A DNA stretch of 64,000 nucleotides from positions 13,826,001 to 13,890,000 of the forward strand of contig JABWDB010000004.1 of NCBI GenBank assembly GCA_019614645.1, in the 5' to 3' direction. Positions within the stretch are counted from its first letter, which is position 1. The number at the start of each line of letters is the position of its first letter. The notes beneath the pieces were generated by a model. The model worked only from the letters and a program-made list of their open reading frames with translations, did no database searches and was not told the origin of the DNA. This document shows, piece by piece, positions 23,311 through 36,200 of this stretch. The position numbers and the translations under genes are program-made. The DNA comes from Stratiolaelaps scimitus. Taxonomy: Eukaryota; Arthropoda; Arachnida; Mesostigmata; Laelapidae.

Positions 23311-23586
23311 TCATCGTCGTCGGATGAATGTTGCCCAGTTTTGATCATATATTAACTTAATATATGGTATTGACAGTATATTAACTTGATATAAATCGAC
23401 TAACAAATCCGAATTGTTGCGATTAATCACAAGAAGCACTTCCCGTACGAAGCTAGAACGCCTTCGTTTATGCTTTTTGGCAGCTTTTTCGAAAAGCTTT
23501 GTCACTGTATCGCGCACTGTCAATCGTTTGCTGTGGTGTTGACCCAGGCTACACGACCTGACCTCGTCGCCGTAATCTCGGCGAGA
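23311..23586 (-). other. Weak basic ORF, possible exon
   Basis: An open minus-strand frame reads LTVRDTVTKLFEKAAKKHKR, then RRSSFVREVLLVINRNNSDL, lysine/arginine-rich and helical. There is no ATG at its start, so if real it would be an internal or terminal exon. No partner exons or family were recognised. Confidence 0.2.
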
Positions 23587-24000
23587 CTCGATTCAGTCCG
23601 CTTGGCAACAGCGACGCCACGACGTCTGTGGCCACGGTAGCGGTGAGTGCGCGGGAGCGAGCGGTCGGGTCACTCCAATAATTTCACATAGTACATTTAT
23701 TATTGTCAATACGACTAACTCTGTTCCGCCCTCGTAAATGGCTGGACTCCGTCCAATGACGATTGCGGTGTCTTCTCGGCTGTTGACGGGGCTGATGGCT
23801 GGCAGTGGCTTTGACCAATGCCGCCCTGCATTTCGATTCGCGTTTGTCTGGCTCGCTGCCAGCAATGGATTGTCTTGTTTTCGTCTCCGGTCTCCGACAG
23901 CGACGCTATTGTTAACCCCGATGAAATGAATTCACCTGAGAGTCGTTATCGCTGTGCACATTGAAGTAGATAGGAAAGCCAAGGAAGGCTTCAACAGTCT

Positions 24001-24002
<2 letters not shown>

Positions 24003-24032
<30 letters not shown>
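24003..24032. repeat. (TA)n microsatellite
   Basis: A pure TA run of about 30 bp in intergenic sequence. Confidence 0.9.
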
Positions 24033-24036
<4 letters not shown>

Positions 24037-26267
24037 TATTAGAGCGGTAATCCTTCTGATGACAGAGCGCTTTCGAGATCGAACGTCAACCAGATCGAAT
24101 TTTCCTCTACCCATCTAAGATCGATGATAGTGATTGAGACTCCGTTGATATCGAGATTGCAATCATTGCGACTACATAACATAGATGAACACTCATGCTT
24201 CAGTAACCACCAAAAGCTGCAGTGATATGCCGTTACCACGGTAGTTGCAATAACCAGTGGCTTATATTGTTGTTATCTAGTCGATCCATCGATGAGATCA
24301 ATAGCTTGAACACACATCGAACAAAGAATAGCGAATGTGTGCTGGCGGGGGATGTTTTCTTGAAAAATCCCTATGGATATTTTGTAGCAAAAACATCGTC
24401 GAGTGTAGACGTTCGCAATTTGCCTATTTCACCAACAATAAACACATGTCATAGAACTACTAAACGACGTCACTATAACTACTAAAAATCCACGCTGGAA
24501 ACAATGAAATTTGTTGCTGTTGTTGTTGCTGCTGTTCTAATCTTCGAAAACAGGTTCTTGTCTTTCTCTACGTCAGTTCATGTGGGCTTTTTCTTGTTAC
24601 TGCGTCGTTTATCTATTGCATCGATGTATGAAGCACACGAACGCCAATCCCCAATTGGGAATAACAACAACAAGTGGTGCTCACTATTGTCGGGTGTCTG
24701 CCAATCTCGCCGGCTGGCTGACAGACTCGGAGACCGTTTTGAGATAAGGAGCGTCTGGCTGAGTTGGATAAAGGTGTGGCATGATGCCGCGTTGTCGGTT
24801 TACCGTCGTTCGGGAGGAGGCCACATTTCTTTTGCTCAGAACATCTCATCTTCAAGGATTGCGACTTATCAGTGTCGAAGGCGAACGACGCACGCAATAG
24901 AGTATCGTGTGTTGCTTGTTTTCAGTGGGATGTGGCGTGATAGTTAATTATCATTTTAATCAGAATCCTTTATTACACCTACTTGTTTATCATCAACTAA
25001 GATGTATATCAACGTGTCTCATATTGTAGGATCGCGTCGTTTTATCTAGACGAAACTGGGAATGAAGACACAGTGGTTTGTTCATTCACTGTGACGACAG
25101 ATGGCAAATATCGTCGAAACTGCTCGATCGCCGTACGATGCGTTTGGAGTTTAGATGGCACCTGTCCACTATAGACCACGCTCCTATCTGATAGTGAAGG
25201 TAAGATCAGCCACTCCGAACGAAGGGCGATTGAATCGATACTATCAGAGCGAAAGTGTGTGGTGCAAGATATCTTTATTCTAATTGGGGCATCGTTCTCC
25301 TAACATTCAAACATTATATTTCAATACTGGGCTTCTATGTGGTCGTCTTTAGAATGCGCAGAAGTCTGTGATGCCATATGGGATCTCATTGGTTGTATCT
25401 CATATCGACGGTTGCTAAGTCGCAGCAATAGAAATTCGGCCGGCCTAGATAGTCCATAGTGGCTCGAGAAGATTGATGACGGATACGTAGTTTTTGTCTT
25501 CTGCGTTCCACTTAATTTCAGGTAGTGGGTGCCTGCGTGTGTGTGTGTGTCTATGATTGCCGCCGTCAAAAAGCGACAGTCGCGCCGAGGCGCGAGCACA
25601 TGCAAAATATATAGGATGTGACTAGCCTGCTGCTTAGAGGCAGATATCCAATCTGTCACTGTTTAGTGGGGCGGTTGACAACGCTCGCGAAACGAGATAT
25701 CGGCGTCGCCACCACTGCTGGTAGTGCCGACAAACTTCGTGGAATTCAATGAATGTCTATTTCATTGTTGCATAGGAAAGCCTTATAGGCTGTGAGGCAG
25801 TAGTATAGCCGAAATTCATTAGTCCGTTGAAGACCCGACTGCCGATATCATTCACATTTCTAACGATGCGTGAACCAAATATCTATGATACAGGGAACTA
25901 CTTATGCATGGAAATCCCTAACATAACCCACGTTTAGTACATAGTCCCCAATATTATACATGGTCTGTTCTTGTACGTTGTTACCGCTATCTACAGCCTA
26001 GCTTCGCCCACACTCATCATCCTCTTGGCTCTTGCCGAAGACCACAATTTGAGACACACAATTTTAACCTAATTAAATTCGATTACCTTCAAAATTTTGC
26101 AGTAAGAACTCATTGCATCACTCTATGGAGAAGGAGCCGCAGAGTAGCACTCGTGCCAGCGTGTGTGCGTGCCATTTCAGGGGTTCTACCGTTGCAGCAC
26201 TACTCATCATCGAAGACAGCCACGAGCCATCTCGAAACTAGCCAATATCTAATCTAATCTCATCGCC

Positions 26268-27353
26268 ATGGCGATAAGCGGCGGGCCATGCGAGAGTGAC
26301 GGCGCACAGCGGCCGCCGGCGATAACGGAGGGCTCGCCAACTGTTAAGGACCCCAAGCAGGCCGGCAACTCTGCCAGTCTCTCGGAGAACGTCCAGCTTC
26401 GCTCATCGCAGCCGCGGGATCGGCACGACGAGTTTGCTGCCCGTTGCGTGTTTCTCGATCCGTCAGCCGACAAAGACACTACGGCAATGGAGTTAGTCAA
26501 GAGTTTCGCCGCGGGCTCACTGAGCGCGAGCTTTTCGTCAGTTCTTCTACAGCCACTGGACCTGGTGAAGACTCGATTGCAGCTAAGCAACGCCGATGGT
26601 GCCAGAGCACAGGCCCGCAAACGTGGCCTGTTCAAGTACATGACGTACATCGCCGAAACCGAGAGTATACGCGGTCTGTGGCGTGGTACGGCCGCCACCG
26701 TTGTTCGTAGCGTACCCGGTGTCGGGCTGTACTTCTCGACTCTGCACAGCCTCAAGATCGCCACCGGCATTCAGAAGCCGACACCAAGCGAAGCACTAGT
26801 ACTCGGATTTGTGTCGCGTTGCATTGCCGGCGCCGCTCTACTTCCAGCAACAGTGATCAAGACGCGTTTCGAAAGTGGCCTTTACCCGTACCGCTCTATG
26901 TCTCATGCCGCCCAGTCGATATACACCGCCGAAGGTCTGCGTGGCCTGTATTCGGGCCTGGTGCCAACGCTGGCTCGGGACGCGCCCTACTCCGGATTGT
27001 ATCTGTTATTTTACACCCAGCTCAAAGGCGTAACGTACGCTCACTTCATGGTTCCAGACAGCGAGTTTCGTGACGTTGCTAACTTCACGTGTGGTGTTAT
27101 CGCTGGCCTCACAGCTTCATTCGTCACGCAACCAGCTGACGTGCTTAAGACGCGCATGCAGTCCGACCCATCGAAGTTTCCCAATGTAACGTATGCGGTG
27201 ATCGACATCTATCGCAGTGAGGGCCTGCAGGGCTACTTCAGTGGCCTCGCTCCCCGCCTCTTACGACGGACGCTCATGTCGGCCTTAGCATGGACATTCT
27301 ACGAGCGTCTGAGCCAGCATCTGATCAAATCAAAATCGTCCTCGTCATCGTGA
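26268..27353 (+). CDS. SLC25A38: Mitochondrial glycine carrier, SLC25A38 family
   Basis: 361 residues in one uninterrupted exon. The start GCC ATG G is a strong Kozak context. It has the three repeats of a mitochondrial carrier with signature motifs PLDLVKTR (96-103), PATVIKTR (193-200) and PADVLKTR (289-296). The second motif lacks the acidic residue, as in vertebrate SLC25A38 (PITVIKTR). Other family blocks are VPGVGLYF (149-156), RDAPYSGLYL (237-246), TQPADV and RRTLMSALAWTFYE (333-346). The family moves glycine into mitochondria for 5-aminolevulinate and haem synthesis, in the inner membrane. The N-terminal extension before the first repeat (about 75 residues, polar) is longer than in the human protein of about 304; a second in-frame ATG at residue 74 would give a conventional length. 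It is convergent with EXOSC4. Confidence 0.95.
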   Translation: MAISGGPCESDGAQRPPAITEGSPTVKDPKQAGNSASLSENVQLRSSQPRDRHDEFAARCVFLDPSADKDTTAMELVKSFAAGSLSASFSSVLLQPLDLVKTRLQLSNADGARAQARKRGLFKYMTYIAETESIRGLWRGTAATVVRSVPGVGLYFSTLHSLKIATGIQKPTPSEALVLGFVSRCIAGAALLPATVIKTRFESGLYPYRSMSHAAQSIYTAEGLRGLYSGLVPTLARDAPYSGLYLLFYTQLKGVTYAHFMVPDSEFRDVANFTCGVIAGLTASFVTQPADVLKTRMQSDPSKFPNVTYAVIDIYRSEGLQGYFSGLAPRLLRRTLMSALAWTFYERLSQHLIKSKSSSSS

Positions 27354-29281
27354 GATTCGCTGAAACCACAAAGGAATTGAACGGCTGAAAGGCTTCAGCT
27401 GCGATGCGGATGCGCCTCGACGTCCGTGTGCCAATCCGATACGCATCGAATGGAGAGAGTACACCGTAATGGAGAAGGCAGCTAGTTACCAATTACCACT
27501 CACATTGATAGTGCTATAACGATGATGGCTGTCGTGCCACGAAGATAGCCTAGCCTAGTGCAATATCATAGATGCAACTCATACGCCTAGTGAACAACCT
27601 GAGAAACAGTTTGGAATTTCTCTTCACAGATCTCATACAGCCTAACCTCAACTAAATTATTCTAAGTATTGCCAATGGTTTCCCTTTTCGTTCGTTCGAT
27701 AACCGTGATTATGGTCACGGTGACGGTCAGCCGACGAGAACTGTCCGCGGGTCGAGTTCAACAGTTCATGCCTAGCCTAGCAGCTAAGTCACTGCCGTAT
27801 CGACAAATGATAACCCCCCCCCCCCTCCCTCTACGCTCACTATCTTGGCCGATGATAGCAGCGCGTCTATCCCGATTAGATGCGCATACTACTGCTGTCG
27901 CCAGCAGTTGCAGGACCTTCTGGACTAATGCTACTAGTATTACTAGTTGTAGTAGTTCTACAGTCACTAGCACTCGGGAGAAAAGCGGCCCGGATGCTAC
28001 GATGAGAATGCAAGAAAAGTGCCTGTGAACAATACGTTCGCACTGGTGGTAGTACCGCTATAAGAAATGTCAAGAGAAACTACTTTGACGAAAATGATTT
28101 GAGCCAACGAAAAGAAAAAAGAAAAATACAAGAACGACCTTTTGTTCGCGTACAGTAGCATCCGCAGGTAGAGAATGAAGCTAAACACAAAAAGCAGGAA
28201 CAGTGGCGGCTGACGACCGACAGCTGTCGATAACAAAGCACTTGTAGGTGTGTTTATATTTATTGAAGAAATCTCGTAATGATTAACCCTGTACAAATGT
28301 AAATAGAAACCACTGTTGAATAGGCAAAACAATGAAAATAGGTTCGTCGCAACGTTACTTTATGCAATTGTTGCAACAAATAATTCGTATTATGCCGAAG
28401 CGAACGCCGAAATGCCGGTTGAGTGAATAAAGTATATTTGTACAATATTGTATACTTACAGCATTTCATTTTGTTTTTCTTGTCGTTACTGTTCTCGAAC
28501 GGGGCAAAACGCTCTCAAGTGTAAATCTTCCCACGGATATATTTACATGTAGAATTGTCTACGCGCAGACATTTCTCTAATATTTCCTCGGCTTTAGTTA
28601 ATATGTCTTCCATATGCTTACGATATCCATTCATATACATACAACGACAGCTCTAATCTGTACGAGCTGGGTGATTCGAACCACGCAGGCCCCAAACCTT
28701 GTATCAAAAACGCGTTGTACCAAATGTACTGTAATGAGAACGACCTAATTTATATTCCGATCGAAAATATTACTCTAGATGAATAATGTGAACTCCTAGT
28801 TAGTTTTAACAAAGTCCAGAAATTAATTTGATATCGAGTTTGTGTCACCCAACGTGCTGCCATTGAATCCAGTTCACATAGGCCATGCGTATGTTCTTCC
28901 AATAGCATGCACTTAGCTGTATCAGAGCGACCTCGATGTGATAATATATGTGAGAGCAAATTTCCTGTAGCGACCAGAAAGTATTCTACATATATGGAAA
29001 GTAGGGCGCTATTTTCCACCTCTGCAACGCAGCCAAAGGATCAACACCTGTTCGTGTTGAAAGAGACGATACCGACGATGTGAAGGACAAAATATCCAGC
29101 CTGCATTAAACATTGCACCCAATTTCTATTGGTGACCTGCCATTGGAGTCAGTGTCAGCCTACTAGAAACTGATTAGTGTAGAAACGAACGCTTCTGGGA
29201 TACAAGAGAGAGAGGGGGGGAGGGGGGTTCAATCACTCGTTCATAAATGACAAACACCTTGGGCCCTATGAAAATATACAC
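27354..29281. other. 3' flank between SLC25A38 and EXOSC4
   Basis: No gene seen. A ten-C run lies near 27813-27823. An AATAAA near 28424 could end the SLC25A38 transcript. A tRNA-like T-loop motif near 28671 has no cloverleaf around it. Confidence 0.5.
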
Positions 29282-30286
29282 CTAATGCTCTGTGCTAATA
29301 AGTGCCGCCAGCTTGCCAACCCGGTCTTTGATTTTGGCGTCAAACGTCGCGTGAATATCTTTACAGCCTTCGACGGCGGCTTCTATCGTCTTGGCAACGT
29401 GATCGGAGTGAATTTTCGAGCTCATATCAACGAGGACTACGCGCTCCGTTTTCGGGAGGATGGCGACTGTGAGCCCGGTACCTTTGTGGCTCTCTTCCAA
29501 GTTATTCAGATCAAGGAGCGCGGTATCACCGAAGAATCCAGCACTGCAGGCGCACACGTAGTCACGCATCCCAATGCCGGCGTCTATCAGCGCCATCGTT
29601 GCCGCATTAATGGCAACCGAAAGGAGACCGCCATCCGCCTGAAGGACCTCGACAAATACGTCGATCTGGCAACGCGGATAGAGCGAAGTCAAAACCGCGC
29701 CTTCAAATGTTTGCTGAAGGTGAAGCGTCATTTCAACACTCTTCGTGTCTCCGCGAGGTCGGCGTTTACGCTCGGCTGTAGAAAACGTCGCCGCAGAAAA
29801 CTGACAGTTCACAACGGCCCGGTCATGAAGTGCCTGAAACAATAATCGTCAGGTATTGCAAATCGTAGACGTTAATGTCCATCGAGTTTGTATCGAAGGC
29901 AAGCGATACAAGGAAACAACGCAATATCTATGATATAATGTACTACGATTAACTAAGGACTCATAGTGCTAGGAAACATCTTGCTCATAGCCTTCTTTTC
30001 CAATATTACTTTCTGTCCTACATTTCCTTAGCACCCACCCCCATAAACCCCCTTCAGTGAAAGTAGACGAAGTAGCAAAACAAAGGAAACCAACCTTCAC
30101 GCGTCCGCCACGAACTTCGTGGGGTCCATAGACCGCAGCGAGGACGGCGGTGTTTCCCTGTTTCACGTACGCACTTCCGTCTGCCTGCGTGAATACCCCT
30201 AAAGAACAGTCGAGCTTTCGCATTTCAGAGGCGCGCCGGCCATCAACTCGAAAGCCCTCCTCGGACATGTACTGATAACCAGACAT
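29282..30286 (-). CDS. EXOSC4: Exosome complex subunit RRP41 (EXOSC4)
   Basis: Two exons on the minus strand: 30286-30095 (64 codons, donor GTGAAG|gttggt) and 29833-29282 (acceptor tttcag, stop TAG), joined in phase 0 across a 261-nt intron. The product is 247 residues against 245 in human. The RNase PH fold is clear: EGFRVDGRRASEMRKLDC, QADGSAYVKQGNTAVLAAVY, GPHEVRG at the exon junction, then NCQFSAATFSTAERKRRPRG, EVLQADGG, AINAATMALIDAGI and MRDYVCACSAGF. RRP41 is a core-ring subunit of the RNA exosome, which processes and degrades RNA in nucleus and cytoplasm; in animals the ring is catalytically inactive and feeds RNA to DIS3/EXOSC10. The long ORF on the opposite strand (29285-29845) is a shadow. 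Confidence 0.96.
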
Positions 30287-31485
30287 CTTTCCTTCTCTCT
30301 GCCTGCTACCTATTTATTACCTGCAAGCAACATGGTTTTGTGGTGTTAAAGAGTACTGATGGTTATATTCATACTCCTCGTCCCTGCCCCCCAGATTCAT
30401 TGTTCACGGTAACTATTATTCCAACACCAACACGATACAGAATCAAGTGCACTCTATATTAGTTATTAAATCTCCAACCACTATTTGGAGGTTTTGAATG
30501 CTGGGTTGAGCACCGGTCATGTCTGGACTAGATGACTATACTCACATAGGTTATATTGAGTTGGCTAGCTAACTGGTTCCTGTATCATGTTCGTATGGCA
30601 ACTATGTTGAGATGCGTTCGATTCTAAAAGAACACGTATTTGAACTAAATTAAATCCTCTCGTTGGCAAAGAGATTGAGCCCGACTGTGAGGTTTCAATG
30701 TTCCCAAAATTATAAATTCCGCTTATGATTACCCTTGAGTATCACGAATAAATCGATGGAAATTACCTAGGAAACAGATCTCTGTCGTATAACCTTAGTA
30801 CTGGGTTCTCGAAGTGTTTGACATAGGTTTCATGTAAACGCTCCGTCTCACTTATATTTAATTAGCAATGAGTAGCTGATCTACACTAGACATCATATAC
30901 GCTTATCATAGTCAATGTCATGGCGTCTCACTTGTCATCCAATAAAAACCAAATATAAACTCCCCGTAGAGGCAGATCACTTGACATACATACATGTCTC
31001 TCTCTCACAATGCAATTGAGAATATATTTGATACAAAAAAAGGTCCCAATTGTCCCGTATGTCATGTCCATGAGACTTGAGTGCAAACCTGCAACCTTCC
31101 TAAAGTCGTTATCCTCAAAACACTTTACTGATTCGAAAATCCTTTAGTGAGCCGCACAATGAAACGTAGAAATGAACCACCAAAAACCAGTACCTACTTA
31201 TCTAATAACCGTTCATTTACATCAATAAAAGCCGGCTAACTCAAATCTATGTCAACAGATTCTGTTTCATTATTAAAGCTGTTTTTCGAATCCCAATAAC
31301 CACACAATAGGAATTAAGTTAAATGCCTTCTATATCAGTACTGCGACCCAACTCACCTAGAGAAGAGGCAAATTGATTGTGTAATGACAAACGAAATTGA
31401 AATGAGATATAACTCAATTAGCGCCGTTGAAGCACAGTTCCATTCGTTTAAGTCGCGATTAAGCACGTTGGTGGAATGTTTATAT

Positions 31486-31546
31486 TCTCCTCCCGGTATA
31501 GGATAAACTCTCGGAACAGAGAGTTTATCTTATACCAGGAGGGAGA
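31486..31546. repeat. Inverted repeat hairpin, ~27-nt arms
   Basis: The arm TCTCCTCCCGGTATAGG.. (31486-31512) pairs with 31519-31546 over about 27 nt, with one bulge, one mismatch and one G-T wobble. The loop is 6 nt (GGAACA). It could be a small structured RNA or a relic of an inverted-repeat element. Confidence 0.75.
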
Positions 31547-31779
31547 GCCGTCGACAGTGAGAACAGTAATATGAAGATTTCAATGATGCGTCAATAGCTA
31601 GTTGTGTATACAGGCTAAGTTGGCCCAAAGCAACCTACGATATATATATTTATAGCTAGATTAACCTGTCGACCATCCCCTCAGTTATTCGTTCAGCTGC
31701 CATTCGACGGAAGTGCTCGTGCTGTTCTGAATGTCGTCTGCTGCGTTGGCAGTGGCGGTTTTATCAATCGACAGTAACA

Positions 31780-31790
31780 GTGTTTGACGG

Positions 31791-31833
<43 letters not shown>

Positions 31834-31849
31834 GCTGTGTTTGACGGAT
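31780..31849. repeat. (TA)n flanked by 13-bp direct repeats
   Basis: GTGTTTGACGGAT occurs at 31780-31792 and again at 31837-31849, on either side of a 38-bp TA tract (31795-31832). Confidence 0.85.
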
Positions 31850-33238
31850 AGATTTTCATGCACAGCATCTGCGGTTAGATTTTTTTATTAGCTTGTTTCA
31901 ATCACATCTATATCGTTCGCTCCACGTCAGTGTTTTTGTAACGATTGCAGCTATTGGATGTGACAGACAGGCTCTACTAGCTGTTTTCGTTTGGTAACGA
32001 AATTATTTAACAACATACTTCGTTTTGTCCAGTGCCCTTTACTGCCTCCAATATTTGGAATTTTATTTATTTTTAACTTAGATACGCTTGCCTCGGAAGC
32101 TCACAAGGCTGTTACACGGTAGGGCATGCAGATTAAATAGTATGTTTGCAACTTCTTCTTCACTGCACAAGATAGAAAAAAGAGGAATACAACGCATGCG
32201 TTTTTAAAAAAAAGTTGTGAAATAATTACGATCAGAGTATCTGGCAACACGACAATTGTACGAACATCCGAAAGACGGCACAGGGAGACAAGACATTGTT
32301 GTACCATTCGTTTGCACGTACAATTTGCCTGCTTGAACAATTCTGTCTGAAATTAAATGATTAGGCTATCCGAAATGAGCAGGTTGTCCGAAATAATACA
32401 GCCAGCCACCTAGAGTCTCTGAAGTACAATGGAGTACCGTTGTTGCCTGGTCCAAGGTGAATCTCGCTCAGAATTGCTTCTTTCCGACTGCGTGAATGAA
32501 CAGACGGAGACAATGGGCGAAGCTTGAATCAGGAGGGAACATCAATAAGACCTTCCTCAAATCTCACTTATGTCCTTCAAAGTGATCATTGATATCACAA
32601 AGGAGCTAATCATTCTCCAACGAGAACGGCTCCACCAACGAGAAATGACAATATATGAAGACCTTACTCTATAACTGGAGTTCAATGGCGTCGGCGGCGC
32701 CGTTACTCGGACAGAATTCTCGGATGTCCAACTACGGCGGCAACTGATTCAAGCTCGCCACACGTAGGTGCGCGGGTTCGAACCCCCATGTTGCATATTT
32801 GTATTTAAGGGGTCAGTCTTCTGAAGCAATCCTGGAAACAGCTATACCGTGGACGTCAAACGTTGGCTGAGAATCTACCCGGAAAACTACCGTCTGCCTG
32901 GTTCGGGTAGAGTCTAAAGAATTGGGCAGTAACAGGCAGTTGTGCTCCTCATGTTTTTTACTGTTGAATCACTCACTGTAGACCTTGCATTGCCTTACGC
33001 CTCACCTTCCTCCCTCTCGATGCTCTCCATTAGTACGTATCGTGAAGCTGTCAATCTCTTCACTGAAGGTTGGTCGTCCAAAGTTGTTGCTTAACAGCTG
33101 GTGCGACACAAGTATAGTTATGTCGAAGAAACACCAATAGCTTTAATCAATAATGCCTTAATAATAATACTGATGCGATAGATTTGTGTATGTCCATTAC
33201 AGATCGTTGTAACATAAACGATAAGTGAATCGCGAAAC

Positions 33239-36200
33239 ATGTCACGGGGGAACGTGGCGAAAATGTGTGCCGGTCTCGAGCACTTCAGCGTTCCAGTGCG
33301 ACCAGAGGAGATTGCTGCACCAACCCGTTCAGTGGTTCAACGTGTCCTTGGGGACTTCGCAAACAGCGCCTTCATTGTCAGCCAAAACGCCCTCAGCCAA
33401 CCTATTGCCTGCAACCTGGAAAACTACAACCTTGACTCTGTTGTGCCCAGCGTAAACATCAACAGGTACACGACCACTTCAGACAAAACTGTACACATCC
33501 AATGATGCCGGACAGGTGCTAATGTTATAGCACACCTATCTGGCTTCAATTTCATCTTCGCTCGCTATGACGATTACGTTACGTCAACATTGAATCGAGC
33601 AAATATCGTTAGAACTGTAGCTGCTGTGGCAGCCGTTTTTGCCTTATTTGTACGTATGTCTCATTTGGCATTTTTTGTCTGACGTTGCCCTGAATGTCCC
33701 ATGCCTGAAGGATGATCCTGTTTCGGCTGGCTCTCCCACTTCTTAGCAAAGTGTCAATTCACTTCACATTAATGGATGTCATCAAACCGGATGCTAAAAA
33801 ATTCGAGAAAATGGTTCAGCAGATGCTCAAGTAAGTAGTGGGAATTACCTTCTCCGTATTTACATTCGATCTTGTGTTAGCGCGAACGCGCTATCTGACT
33901 ATCTAACTGAATAATCTATTAGCGACTGAATTGATGTAGTATTACTCTGCCACCTTCTTGAGTTCAAGCCGGATTCGGTTTGAAGCATTCATTCGAATTG
34001 TCGTTATCGAACTCATACTATCCACTCATTAAAATAATTTAAGATAGATTTCAATGCAGAAGAAATACGTACGTACGTTCGTTATGTATGTCGCTCTGTC
34101 AGTGTTTTCCTAGCGTCGGCAAGATGGCTTTGCTGAACCCTTCTAAGAGTCTTCCTTTTTGATAATAGAGTAACTATATCTGAAAATTAAAAATATCGTC
34201 TTTGGTTTTCAGCTACCTCTATCATTCCGAGAAGGTGTACGTTCTTGTGAATCAGACGTCCGACGAATTGGACGACAAGGCAGCCCAATTTCGTCAGTTG
34301 CTGGAGGCGCTCGAGCTCGAAAAGAATGAGCTCAGTACCACTCTCCAACGCGTGAAGAGCCTAGCGGAGAGCGTTTTCCCTGACAAAATTGCTGAGTATA
34401 TTAAAAGGTAGATCCATCTCAAAGGTTCCTCTATGTCCTCGTTAAATATAGATTGTCTAAAAAGTTTCACTATTCTATAGTGATAAAAACAGCCGTCTAA
34501 ATAAAGTGGAACTTCAGTCCTTGGCAAAACCAGTCACGGATATCTGCGTCTTACCGACATTATTTGCACGTTACCTGCGACTTGCACGCTTGCGGAACTC
34601 GCAAGGCACGACAATGAGTAACGACAATGAGTTCCACGCGAAAATCGTTTCGCGAAGAACTACGTTCGTATGTTAATGCCTGCGACAGATTTAATATATT
34701 GTCAGCTGCTTGTAAGTATATTGAAATGCATTTGCAGCCGAAGATTCCGATCCACAAATGGGTTCCCTAGAAAGACTCTGAATAACTTCGACGACGCGGA
34801 ATTGGCCCCCTCGTCGTATTCGCGTGGCTACTGCCGAAAATGGACCCTTTTTTCAATAATGTCACGTCATCTTCATCTACAGAATGAGTTATTCGCATAG
34901 AACGAATCACTCTTTCCAAATTGTAACCACGTATCACATATATTGGCAGCTTTTATTGATGAATGATGTGTATCACTAGCCCATTCAAGCGTTATTTAGA
35001 TCTGGCCATTTTTGTGTTTGGGCGCATTACATTATCGTTAACTGGCGTAATGTAATTGAAAGGAATGACAGGCTCACAGAGCAGTCCCGCGTTGTCGTTG
35101 AACATTATAATGAACTGAAGGAGCGAGTAAACGCGATGGCTAACGAAATCGAGCAAATGCAGAACGTGGTAGTACTACGACTAGAGGACCTGGCAGGCAT
35201 TCGTGAACTGGTTGTCAAAGATCCAGATTCGTGCTTGAAAAAACTTCGGCAACTTCAAGAGGTGCGCTTACTAAGCAGTATTATGATGTGTTCGATGAGA
35301 CTTGTATCGTTTTGTAAGCAGACAGGCTTTGCTCATTTTCGGAACGCCCCGTAATAATTAAACAAGTAAGCGACTGAGTTATCTTTAATCCCGATAGGTG
35401 ACAATACGTCGAGTCCTATAATAGTACCCTCAATTTGGCTGAGACATCTCGGCTGACTTCGATATACAATGACTCGAGCCTTGTACAGCTACGTGATCAC
35501 AATCAGTTTTGAGTCAATGTCGAACCCGCTAACCGCGGGTTCGGGGCTGCCCACCTTACTGTCAGCGCAAAGGTACTTCCGAGAACGAACAAACATTTCG
35601 TCACACATATGTGAAAAACGTATGCATTTTCAGGAAGTTTCATCGCAAAAAGGACAAGTAAATATTAAAGAATGTGCCCGACGGGAAGCACTACAGCATC
35701 TGCAGTCGCTTCAGGATGCTCTCGAACGCTTGAAAGCTCTGGGCGGCAGGGCACTTCTATTAGCTAGCGGATACGAGGAACTCGGTCAGGTATTAGCAGA
35801 ATTCGTACGTAATTATATGATACGACAACAGTAAAACATTGATTTTTAGTTATAAGGCGCGTTGCCCAATGAGCGAAGTCACTTAGCGCACCAATTGTAA
35901 AAATATCAATTATGTTTTTGGTTTGAATATGATGAATGATCTTTAGCCATTTGCGGGGAGATTTGTTCGGAGAAAAGACAATCGTGCTTTTGGTTCACAC
36001 GAGTATCTCAGTGATATTCATCGTTTTTCATCAAACCTAATATCACGCTATATCTGAATCTCGTAACGTTCCAATGTCTTTATGATGAGATACTAATGTA
36101 TCCCTTGTGGATTCAACTGCGGAACATTGCACATTCAATGCTATACCACCGACAACATCCATCATAGCTCAAAAAGGACTGCGAACGTCGTGCGGTGGCC

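Larger units (their letters stand above)
30290..33238. other. Intergenic, no gene seen
   Basis: AT-rich sequence with a near-perfect hairpin at 31486-31546 and a (TA)n tract at 31795-31832 flanked by a short direct repeat. No supportable exon found. Confidence 0.5.

Noticed and set aside
24504..24947. 147-codon ORF starting like a signal peptide (MKFVAVVVAAVLIF)
   Set aside because: The leader is largely a GTT/GCT repeat, and the rest has no conserved pattern and overlaps a minus ORF of similar quality.
26249..26770. 173-codon ORF on the minus strand
   Set aside because: It is the antisense shadow of the SLC25A38 exon; no family features.
28656..28730. tRNA-like T-loop motif GATTCGAACCAC
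   Set aside because: Stems do not pair and no cloverleaf can be drawn.
29285..29845. 186-codon ORF on the plus strand
   Set aside because: Antisense of EXOSC4 exon 2. The minus frame carries all RNase PH motifs and fits the family length.
32775..32785. GGTTCGAACCC, a perfect Pol III B-box-like motif
   Set aside because: No pairing acceptor, D or anticodon arms around it, and no A box at the right distance. Not a tRNA; a SINE relic cannot be excluded.
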